Positions 6,685 to 13,695 of a DNA stretch of 23,784 nt are shown piece after piece; position 1 is the stretch's first letter, and each line of letters opens with the position of its first letter. This DNA comes from Bacteroidales bacterium (lineage in GTDB: Bacteria > Bacteroidota > Bacteroidia > Bacteroidales > F082): NCBI GenBank assembly GCA_017428285.1, contig JAFRRE010000160.1:1-23784 (forward strand), written 5' to 3'. A program made the translations under genes and the position numbers. The notes under the pieces are model-generated. The model saw nothing but the letters and a program-made list of their open reading frames with translations, searched no databases and had not been told where the DNA came from.

Positions 6685-8178
6685 ATGATAACAAAACCCG
6701 AACTACAAGAACTACTGCAAAGCACTGAGACCTATCGCGTGGAGCGCACCACCTCTACCGGCGATATGGATAAGTTCCAGGAAGCCATCTGTGCTTTCTC
6801 CAACGATTTGCCCAATTCCAGAAAAAAAGGGTATTTGATCATTGGGGCCTACGACAATGGCACATTATCAGGACTAAAAGTCGATGACGCCCTGCTCAAG
6901 AAGATTGCCGCCATCCGTTCCGATGGGAACATCCTGCCCTTGCCCATCATGTCGGTTGAGCGTTTCGAGTTCCCCGAAGGCGACTTGCTCGTGGCCGAAG
7001 TCTCCCCTTCGCTGCTTCCGCCCGTCCGTTACCGTGGTCGGACCTTCGTGCGCATCGGTCCCCGCCGCGACATCGCTACCGAGGCGGAAGAACGCATCCT
7101 GTTGGAACGCAGGACTTCCTACATGGCCACCTTCGACGCCATGCCCTGCTTGGGCGCAACAATAGATGACATTGACACAGCTTTTATCAAGCAGGAATAC
7201 CTCCCACAGGTCATTGATGCGGAAGTGTTGGCTGGCGACAAGCGCGACATCAAGGAACAACTGGCCGCAATACATTTGTACGATTTAACGCACGATTGTC
7301 CCACCAATGCGGCCATCATTCTCTTTGGCAAGAATCCTCGCCATTTCTTCCCTGGATTCTACATCCAATATGTCCGCTTTGCAGGAAAAGCCATTGGAGG
7401 AGAAGTGCTCAACGAGAGGCGATTCCAAGGTCCGCTTTGCAAGCTTCTGCCCGAACTGGAACTGTTTGTCAGCAATGCCATTATCACCCAACGGCCTGTT
7501 TCCATAAGCCTGTTTCGGGAAAAAACCATCATCAACTATCCCAACAATGCGCTTCGCGAATTGCTGATGAATGCCTGCATGCACCGCGATTACCAATCGA
7601 ATATGCCTGTACGCCTATACCAGTTTGACGACCACATCGAAATCATGAATGCGGGCGGATTGTATGGTGAGGCTCGTCCTGAGAATTTTCCCACAGTGAA
7701 CGACTATCGCAATCCCATCGTGGCCGAGGCCATGAAGGAGATGAAATACGTCAACATGTTCAATCAAGGCATTCGGCGTGTACAAGAAATGCTACGTGAA
7801 AACGACAACGAGGAGGCAGAGTTTGATGTTAGCAAATTGACCGTCTTTGTCGTGAATGTTTTTTCAACAGTAGATGATTCCAGAGATGTCCCTCAAGATG
7901 TCCCTCAAGGTGTCACCCAAGATGTCACTCAAGATGATACCCAAAGTGATACTCAAGGTGATACTCAAGGTGACACTCAAGAGAACACCAAAAAAGAATC
8001 TATTGACGTATTTATCGAAACACACATAAGGAATAATCCCAAAGTAACAACAGAAGAATTAGCGAAATTGTGCAATAAAGGTGTGGCGACTATTAAACGC
8101 CGTATAAGCAAACTCCCTCATATCAAATATGTCGGCAGCGGATATAGCGGTCATTGGGAAATAACAGATAATAAATAA
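6685..8178 (+). CDS. AlbA_2 (Schlafen-like) / GHKL-ATPase / winged-helix protein (COG2865-like)
   Basis: The 497-residue protein has three parts. An N-terminal AlbA_2 domain (about 10-135) contains G-Y-L-I-I-G-A-Y-D-N-G and P-P-V-R-Y-R-G-R-T-F-V-R-I-G. A GHKL-type ATP-binding domain (about 285-375) contains N-A-L-R-E-L-L-M-N-A and H-R-D-Y, then E-I-M-N-A-G-G-L. A C-terminal winged helix (about 445-497) contains T-T-E-E-L-A-K-L and A-T-I-K-R-R-I-S-K-L. Between the last two lies a linker of 4-residue repeats of type D-x-x-Q (about 401-432). Proteins of this group are often labelled RecG-like or putative DNA-binding regulators, and I recall them as frequent passengers in type I RM loci. The gene lies 37 bp after DUF4062 and 4 bp before hsdR. 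The body is GC-richer than the winged-helix end, hinting that the tail was exchanged. It could be a regulator or a nucleic-acid-binding component. Confidence 0.88.
   Translation: MITKPELQELLQSTETYRVERTTSTGDMDKFQEAICAFSNDLPNSRKKGYLIIGAYDNGTLSGLKVDDALLKKIAAIRSDGNILPLPIMSVERFEFPEGDLLVAEVSPSLLPPVRYRGRTFVRIGPRRDIATEAEERILLERRTSYMATFDAMPCLGATIDDIDTAFIKQEYLPQVIDAEVLAGDKRDIKEQLAAIHLYDLTHDCPTNAAIILFGKNPRHFFPGFYIQYVRFAGKAIGGEVLNERRFQGPLCKLLPELELFVSNAIITQRPVSISLFREKTIINYPNNALRELLMNACMHRDYQSNMPVRLYQFDDHIEIMNAGGLYGEARPENFPTVNDYRNPIVAEAMKEMKYVNMFNQGIRRVQEMLRENDNEEAEFDVSKLTVFVVNVFSTVDDSRDVPQDVPQGVTQDVTQDDTQSDTQGDTQGDTQENTKKESIDVFIETHIRNNPKVTTEELAKLCNKGVATIKRRISKLPHIKYVGSGYSGHWEITDNK
7885..7980 (+). repeat. 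Eight in-frame 12-bp tandem repeats encoding a D-x-x-Q linker
   Basis: Eight consecutive 12-base units of the form (g/a)(a/g)TG-(T/A)-ctcaa or cccaa encode D/G/S-V/D-P/T-Q tetrapeptides. The first two units are identical (GATGTCCCTCAA), and the last two differ at one position. Because the unit is a multiple of three, slippage would change linker length by four residues without breaking the frame. The repeat joins the ATPase domain to the winged helix. Confidence 0.9.
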
Positions 8179-8182
8179 TCTC

Positions 8183-11100
8183 ATGGACAGAATCTCCTTC
8201 AAAGAAAACGATATCAGCCAAAAACCGGCATTGGAACTGCTGAAAAAGCTAGGCTACCAATACCTCTCGCCAGAAGAGGCGCTGGAACTGCGCGGCGGAA
8301 AGACTTCCAACGTGCTGCTGGAAGAGGTGCTGCGGCGTCAGTTGCGGGCACTGAACTCCATCCGCATCGGCAGTCACAGCGAGGCGCGCTTCTCGGAACA
8401 AAACATCGAGAATGGCGTCATCGCCATGCGCAACGTGCCCATGGAAGGCGGTTACCTCAACGGCAACGAGGCGGTGTATAATATGCTCACCCTCGGCAAG
8501 GCCTTTGAGCAAAGCATCGACGGCGACAAGAAGAGCTACACCATGCGCTACATCGACTGGCAACACCCCGAAAACAATGTCTATCACGTCACCGAGGAGT
8601 TTGCCGTCACTCGTTCTGGTTCCAGCGACACCTACCGTCCCGACATCGTGCTCTTCGTGAACGGCATCCCACTGGTCATCATTGAATGCAAGCGTCCCGA
8701 CATCAAAGGCGCCGAGGAGCAAGCCGTATCGCAACACCTACGCAACCAAAAAGATGACGGCATCCGCAGCCTCTACGTCTATAGTGCCCTGCTTTTGGCC
8801 ATCGGCAACAGCTTCGGCAGCTATGCCACCACGGGATCGGCCGCCCAGTTCTGGAGCAAATGGCATGAGATGTTCATCAACAAAGAGGCAGAGATGGAGT
8901 ATCACAAGCGGCTGCTGGAGCTGGTCAACGAAGGTCGCGAGGAAATGCGCGCCCCTACCCTGCAAGATGAATACCTCTACAACCTCTGTCATCCCAAGCG
9001 CCTACTGGAACTCATTTTCCACTTCACCATTTTCGACGCCGGCATCAAGAAACTGGCGCGCTACCAGCAGTTTTTCACCGTGAAAGAAACCGTCGAACGC
9101 GTGAAGACCATCGAAGCCGGGCACAGAAACGGGGGTGTGGTATGGCATACCCAAGGCAGCGGCAAGTCGCTGACCATGGTGATGCTGGCCCAGAAAATCG
9201 CACAAGAGCCCAGCATCCACAACCCACGCATCGTGTTGGTCACCGACCGCACCGACTTGGACGACCAAATCACCAAAACCTTCCGCAAATGCGGCAAACA
9301 GGTGGAGAACGCCACCACAGGCAGGAAACTGGTAGAACTGCTGGAGAGCGACACCGATGCCGTCATCACCACCGTCATCAACAAGTTTGCCACGGCCATC
9401 AAAAAGATCAAGCAACCCCTCACCGATCCCAATATCTTCATCTTGATTGACGAAGCACACCGCAGCCAATACAAGGAACTGGCCATCCAGATGAACCGCG
9501 TGCTGCCCAACGCTTGCAAGATTGCCTTCACCGGTACGCCTTTGATGAAGAAAGACAAGAACACTGCCCTAACCTTTGGCGGCATCATCAAGCCCGTCTA
9601 TACCGTCAAGCAAGCCGTCGATGACAAGGCCGTTGTGCCGTTGCTCTACGAAGGACGTCTCTCGCCCCAAACGGTGAGCGAAGGCCCCATCGACAATTTC
9701 TTCAGCCAAGCCTGCGAAGACCTCACCTACGAACAGTCCACCGACTTGAAGAAGAAATTCTCGCGTACCGACATCCTCAACCAAACCGAGCAACGCATCT
9801 TCTCCATCGCCTCCGACATTTCCGACCATTACTCGAAAAACTGGCAAGGAACTGGCTTCAAGGCCATGTTGGTGACGCCCATCAAGCGCGTGGCCATCCT
9901 ATACAAAAAGTATCTAGATGAGATTGGAAAAGTATCGTCGGAAGTGCTCATTACCGCCCCTGACGATCGAGAAGGCGAAGAGATTGCCTACGGCGGTACG
10001 CCACAAGAAGTAAAAGCGTTCTGGAAACAGATGATGGACGAGCACGGAACGCCTGCCAAATACCAGGAAAATCTCATCTCGAGGTTCAAAAACCAAGAGT
10101 TTCCAGAGATCATGATTGTGGTAGACAAGTTGCTCACTGGCTTCGACGAGCCCAAAGTGGCTATCATGTACCTCGACCGCAACCTCAAAGGCCATACCCT
10201 GCTGCAAGCCGTTGCGCGCGTAAACCGTACTTGCGAAGGGAAAGACTATGGTTATATCATTGACTATTACGGCGTGTTGAGGGAATTGGACGATGCCTTA
10301 AGCATCTATTCCGAGTACGATGAAGACGATCGAGAGGTGTTCCGCGACACCTTGGTGCCCGTGATTGACAAAATCGTTGAACTGCCACAGCGATACAATG
10401 ACTTGTGGGACATGTTCAAGACCATTCCCAACAAGCGTGACTTGGAAGCCTATGCCCAATCGCTGCGTTTGGAAGACAGACGTCACGAGTTCTACGACCG
10501 CCTTTCGGCCTATTCCTCCGTCTTGCAGTTGGCTTTGTCCACCATGGAATTCCACGAGCTCACTGACGAGAAAACCATCCACCGCTACAAAGACGACCTC
10601 AACATGTTCGCCAAACTGCGCACTGCCGTGCAGCTCCGATACTCTGACACGGTCGACTACAAAAAATACGAGGCACGCATCGAAAAACTCATCAACCATC
10701 ATGTGGAGAGTGACGCTGTGAAGGTCATCACTAACCTTGTCAACATCTTCGACAAGGAAAAATTCAAGAAAGAGGTGGACAGCATCGTGGGCACAGCCGC
10801 CAAAGCCGACACCATCGCCACACGCACTTCAAAATACATCCGCGAAAACATGGACTCCGACCCAGCATTTTACAAAAAATTCTCCCAACTCATCAAGGAA
10901 GCCATAGAACTCTACGAACAAGGGCGTTTGACCGACAATGAATATTTGGAGAAAATGATGCAATACAAAGAAGACGTGCTCAACCATACGGATAGCGAAC
11001 TCCCCACTGAACTTGAGCACAACAACGCGGCAAAGGCCTATTTTGGTATTGCTTTTGAGAACTACAAGCGACTCTTCCCCGACATGCCCGTCCGAGATAT

Positions 11101-11335
11101 GGCTTTGGAAACCACTCGTGCCTTCGATGAAATCATTCGCAAGACAGTCATTGTCGATGGTTCCATCCTAGTGGATTGGCAATCGAAAAGCGACATCATC
11201 GGCCGTCTGAAAATCGAACTGGAAGACGAGCTCATTGACAACATCAAACGGAAATACGGCTTGAATTTCGCATTCAGCGATATGGACATCATCATTGACG
11301 GCTGCGTCGACGTAGCAAAAATCTGGATCCGATGA
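8183..11335 (+). CDS. hsdR: Type I restriction endonuclease subunit R
   Basis: HsdR provides ATP-driven translocation and cleavage of unmethylated DNA, in complex with HsdM and HsdS. The 1050-residue length is normal. The N-terminal PD-(D/E)xK nuclease includes R-P-D-I-V-L-F with D154 and the E168-C-K170 pair. The superfamily 2 helicase core has Walker A (T-Q-G-S-G-K-S, ending S329), the D423-E-A-H426 box, motif III F-T-G-T-P-L and motif VI Q-A-V-A-R-V-N-R-T. A helical C-terminal region of about 300 residues follows and in this family binds the MTase core. It starts 4 bp after the AlbA_2 gene and its stop overlaps the metalloprotease start by ATGA. The DNA is GC-rich like hsdM. All nuclease and motor residues I can check are intact, so restriction should be functional. 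Confidence 0.97.
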   Translation: MDRISFKENDISQKPALELLKKLGYQYLSPEEALELRGGKTSNVLLEEVLRRQLRALNSIRIGSHSEARFSEQNIENGVIAMRNVPMEGGYLNGNEAVYNMLTLGKAFEQSIDGDKKSYTMRYIDWQHPENNVYHVTEEFAVTRSGSSDTYRPDIVLFVNGIPLVIIECKRPDIKGAEEQAVSQHLRNQKDDGIRSLYVYSALLLAIGNSFGSYATTGSAAQFWSKWHEMFINKEAEMEYHKRLLELVNEGREEMRAPTLQDEYLYNLCHPKRLLELIFHFTIFDAGIKKLARYQQFFTVKETVERVKTIEAGHRNGGVVWHTQGSGKSLTMVMLAQKIAQEPSIHNPRIVLVTDRTDLDDQITKTFRKCGKQVENATTGRKLVELLESDTDAVITTVINKFATAIKKIKQPLTDPNIFILIDEAHRSQYKELAIQMNRVLPNACKIAFTGTPLMKKDKNTALTFGGIIKPVYTVKQAVDDKAVVPLLYEGRLSPQTVSEGPIDNFFSQACEDLTYEQSTDLKKKFSRTDILNQTEQRIFSIASDISDHYSKNWQGTGFKAMLVTPIKRVAILYKKYLDEIGKVSSEVLITAPDDREGEEIAYGGTPQEVKAFWKQMMDEHGTPAKYQENLISRFKNQEFPEIMIVVDKLLTGFDEPKVAIMYLDRNLKGHTLLQAVARVNRTCEGKDYGYIIDYYGVLRELDDALSIYSEYDEDDREVFRDTLVPVIDKIVELPQRYNDLWDMFKTIPNKRDLEAYAQSLRLEDRRHEFYDRLSAYSSVLQLALSTMEFHELTDEKTIHRYKDDLNMFAKLRTAVQLRYSDTVDYKKYEARIEKLINHHVESDAVKVITNLVNIFDKEKFKKEVDSIVGTAAKADTIATRTSKYIRENMDSDPAFYKKFSQLIKEAIELYEQGRLTDNEYLEKMMQYKEDVLNHTDSELPTELEHNNAAKAYFGIAFENYKRLFPDMPVRDMALETTRAFDEIIRKTVIVDGSILVDWQSKSDIIGRLKIELEDELIDNIKRKYGLNFAFSDMDIIIDGCVDVAKIWIR

Positions 11336-12030
11336 CAAAAGACAGCATCCAATATGGTGCCACCCTTATCGAATATGACATCGAATTTGTCCACCGAAAA
11401 ACACTTGGCATCAAAGTGCTTCCCGATGGCACCGTTTCCTTGAAAGCGCCTATCAATGCAACGCTTGATGACATACGCAACAAAGTGCATCACAGAGCCG
11501 CTTGGATCCTTCGTCAGAAGCGCTATTTTGAATCTTTTGGCACTCCGACTACCGAAAGACAATACATCAGTGGCGAGTCGCATCTCTATCTAGGTCGGCA
11601 ATACATGCTGAGAATCAAGGAAGGAGAGCACAATGCCGTGCATTACCAAAACAATATCTTAGAGGTTGTATGCCAAAACAAAAAAGAGGCAGGTAGAGTG
11701 CTGCAACTATGGTATCTGGAACGGGCACAGATCAAGTTCCCTGAATATGCCAAACCCATCATAGAGCAATTCAAAGCTTATGGAGTGCAGCCGAAAAGTG
11801 TAGGCATAAGAAAAATGGAAAAGCGATGGGGATATTGCACCCTTGATGGTAACATCTACTTGAATCCCAGACTTATCTGCGCACCCAGGTGCTGCATCGA
11901 ATACGTCATTACCCATGAGTTGTGCCATTTGGTGCATCGCAACCACACCAAAGAATTCTATGCCCTATTGAGCAAAGAAATGCCACATTGGGAAAAATGG
12001 AAAGCGATACTAGAGAGGACGCTCATTTAA
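11332..12030 (+). CDS. YgjP/SprT-like zinc metalloprotease (DUF45)
   Basis: This is a 232-residue protein whose ATG overlaps the hsdR stop (ATGA), so it is translationally coupled to restriction. The DUF45/YgjP signature is complete: K-R-W-G-Y-C (about 164-169), I-Y-L-N-P-R, then Y-V-I-T-H195-E196-L-C-H199, with a third ligand H205 in R-N-H-T-K-E-F-Y and a final P-H-W-E-K-W. The N-terminal part (about 1-115) is the usual beta-rich region. Members are predicted zinc peptidases related to WSS1/SprT. The partner of hsdR in many type I loci is of this type (from memory), but its substrate is not established. A role in turning over the restriction complex or DNA-protein crosslinks is speculation. 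Its stop overlaps the convergent mtnN stop by four bases. Confidence 0.9.
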   Translation: MTKDSIQYGATLIEYDIEFVHRKTLGIKVLPDGTVSLKAPINATLDDIRNKVHHRAAWILRQKRYFESFGTPTTERQYISGESHLYLGRQYMLRIKEGEHNAVHYQNNILEVVCQNKKEAGRVLQLWYLERAQIKFPEYAKPIIEQFKAYGVQPKSVGIRKMEKRWGYCTLDGNIYLNPRLICAPRCCIEYVITHELCHLVHRNHTKEFYALLSKEMPHWEKWKAILERTLI

Positions 12031-12782
12031 ACCAACCTCACAATCTCACCCACAATCGCCCTCGAATAAGCATTGGCCACCTCAGCAATAAACTTGTTGA
12101 AATCGACGCGGGCGTTGTGGTCGGCAGTGTCGCTGATGGTACGAATAACCGTGAATGGCGTATTAAACTCAAGACAGACCTGAGCCACAGCCGCGCCTTC
12201 CATCTCGACACAAAGTACATCGGGTAACAAAGAAAGGATTTCATCACGCTTCTCGACACTGTTGATGAACTGGTCGCCGCTGGCGATGTCGCCGAAATAC
12301 AAAGTCGGTGCGAGATTGAAATCCTTGACGGCCTCCTCACCCACCATGTTTTCAACGCCTTTGTTCAACAGATTCTTCACCGCCTTGCCTGCCAGCTCGG
12401 TTAGCGCAGGGTCGCTGTCGACATAGACACGGTTCAGCAAGGGCAACTCAAAGCGCGAAATGATGGGGCGGGCATCAAGGTCATGCTGCACAAGACGCTT
12501 GGAAATAACGATATCGCCTACCTTGAGACCGTCGGCCAAAGCTCCCGCAGTGCCGATGAAGATGAGGTCGGTGACACCAAACTCTTGTACCAATAATGTT
12601 GCTGTAATAGTCGCGGCCACCTTGCCCCATTTGGAGAAGGCCACCACACAGCGCACATTACCGATTTTACCCACCACGAACTCACGGTTAGCGATTTTCA
12701 CGATGGTTTTTTCGGTCAGCAAGGCTTTCACCTCATCAATTTCTTGCGCCATCGCGCCAAGAATGCCTATATTTCTGGTCAT
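12027..12782 (-). CDS. mtnN: 5'-methylthioadenosine / S-adenosylhomocysteine nucleosidase
   Basis: MtnN (Pfs) hydrolyses the glycosidic bond of MTA and SAH, releasing adenine and feeding methionine and S-ribosylhomocysteine recycling. The 251-residue protein is slightly longer than typical (about 230). It opens with G-I-L-G-A-M-A-Q-E-I, in which E14 matches the catalytic acid region. It then has G-T-A-G-A-L (77-82), C-V-E-M-E-G-A-A-V-A with the ribose-binding Glu (193-195), and S217-D218-T-A-D with the catalytic Asp. All key residues are present. The gene is convergent with the restriction operon, sharing four bases at the stops. SAH is also the product of HsdM, but the neighbourhood is probably coincidental for this housekeeping gene. 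Confidence 0.95.
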   Translation of the reverse strand: MTRNIGILGAMAQEIDEVKALLTEKTIVKIANREFVVGKIGNVRCVVAFSKWGKVAATITATLLVQEFGVTDLIFIGTAGALADGLKVGDIVISKRLVQHDLDARPIISRFELPLLNRVYVDSDPALTELAGKAVKNLLNKGVENMVGEEAVKDFNLAPTLYFGDIASGDQFINSVEKRDEILSLLPDVLCVEMEGAAVAQVCLEFNTPFTVIRTISDTADHNARVDFNKFIAEVANAYSRAIVGEIVRLV

Positions 12783-12823
12783 AGATTCAAAGATTTAAGA
12801 TTCAAAATTCAAAGATTCACAAT

Positions 12824-12914
12824 TTGGCTACTGGCCACTGGCGACTTCACGAAGAAGGAAGCTCAATGATTATCAACAAGCAGCCAGTAGCCAGAAGCCA
12901 AAGGCCAGTAGCAA
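12824..12914. repeat. Intergenic imperfect inverted repeat (GGCTACTGGCC family)
   Basis: The left arm at 12824-12841 (TTGGCTACTGGCCACTGG) is matched by a right arm near 12895-12914 (ending GGCCAGTAGCAA). A further partial copy (CCAGTAGCCAGAAGCC) lies at 12884-12899. The RNA could fold into a long imperfect stem. The adjacent 12783-12820 is an AT-rich run with two copies of ATTCAAAGATT. No coding sense is apparent. The element looks like a small palindromic intergenic repeat. Confidence 0.7.
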
Positions 12915-12918
12915 TTAA

Positions 12919-12951
12919 TTTGCACGGCAAAAATAAAAAATACTACCTTTG
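12919..12951 (+). promoter_or_regulatory. Bacteroidota-type promoter for the LOG-family gene
   Basis: TTTG at 12919-12922 and TACCTTTG at 12944-12951 are separated by 21 bases. The -7 box lies 14 bases before the ATG at 12966, so the 5' leader would be very short. Confidence 0.6.
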
Positions 12952-12965
12952 CAAAAATTTAGCGA

Positions 12966-13553
12966 ATGAAGAAAATCTGCATTTTTTGTGGCAGCAGCAT
13001 GGGCTTCGACCCGATTTATAAGGAAAAAGCCGTTGAACTAGGCCATGTCTTGGCCGATAACAACTGCGAACTGCTCTACGGTGGCGGCAATGTGGGCTTG
13101 ATGAACATCATCGCCGAAGTGATGAAGGGACGCCATTGCAAGATAGTCGGCACCATCACACAGCATCTGTTAGACATGCGCGTGGGCCGCCCCGACATCG
13201 ATGAGCTGATTGTCGTGGAGACCATGGCCGAGCGCAAGAAAATCCTTGAGGACATGGCCGATGCCTTCATCGCTATGCCGGGCGGCGTGGGTACCATGGA
13301 CGAGTTCTTCGAGGTGATGGTGCTCAGCCAACTGCGCGTGTTCGACAAGCCTGTCGCGCTCTTCAATGTGAACGGTTACTACGACGACATCGTTCGTTTC
13401 CTCGACCGCGCCACACGCGACGGTTTCATCCACCGCGAACATGCCAACAACCTCATCATCAGCGACAACCCGAAAGCACTGCTGGAGGGAATTGAAAACT
13501 TTAAGCCCGTTGAGCTAAAGAAATGGGTAGATGAGATTAAAGAACAAGTTTAA
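12966..13553 (+). CDS. LOG-family (TIGR00730) nucleotide 5'-monophosphate phosphoribohydrolase
   Basis: This is a 195-residue Rossmann-fold protein. It begins with I-C-I-F-C-G-S-S-M-G and carries the family catalytic and substrate motifs: L-Y-G-G-G-N-V-G-L-M near residue 40, M-A-E-R-K (about 84) and P-G-G-V-G-T-M-D-E (about 101-109). LOG enzymes release the base from AMP or cytokinin riboside monophosphates. In bacteria the physiological substrate is usually unknown, and older annotations such as Rossmann-fold nucleotide-binding protein or lysine decarboxylase are misleading. It has its own promoter, and 142 bp of repeat-bearing spacer separate it from the following deaminase gene. The full length is normal and all motifs are intact. 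Confidence 0.92.
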   Translation: MKKICIFCGSSMGFDPIYKEKAVELGHVLADNNCELLYGGGNVGLMNIIAEVMKGRHCKIVGTITQHLLDMRVGRPDIDELIVVETMAERKKILEDMADAFIAMPGGVGTMDEFFEVMVLSQLRVFDKPVALFNVNGYYDDIVRFLDRATRDGFIHREHANNLIISDNPKALLEGIENFKPVELKKWVDEIKEQV

Positions 13554-13570
13554 AGCTAATAGTTAGAGTC

Positions 13571-13669
13571 AGCCCCGTAGGGGCGACAGATATTAAGCAG
13601 GCGACGTAAGTAAGTCCCTGCCCTTACAATGAGAAGACATCACACCAAGCAGGCGACGTAAGTCCCTGC
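13571..13669. repeat. Cluster of short palindromic repeats upstream of the deaminase gene
   Basis: A short hairpin with arms GCCCC and GGGGC (13572-13584, AGCCCCGTAGGGGCGAC) is followed by two copies of an element of type AAGCAGGCGACGTAAG...TCCCTGC at 13595-13621 and 13647-13669. The copies are identical except for a TAAG duplication in the first. Each copy is an interrupted inverted repeat (GCAGG...CCTGC) around a GACGT/ACGTA core. They lie in the 142-bp spacer and fit a dispersed intergenic palindrome family. Confidence 0.75.
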
Positions 13670-13695
13670 TCATACACAGACAAACACCATACATC

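Noticed and set aside
12824..13021. Short plus-strand frame through the inverted repeat into the LOG gene
   Set aside because: Its residues come from the repeat arms and it overlaps the LOG start in another frame.
13595..13669. CRISPR array
   Set aside because: Only two copies with unequal length and palindromic content, no third repeat and no cas gene.
13554..13695. AvcI-like sRNA antitoxin upstream of the deaminase
   Set aside because: AvcD systems have an inhibitory RNA upstream, but this spacer is explained by dispersed palindromes and shows no promoter. I cannot support an RNA gene.
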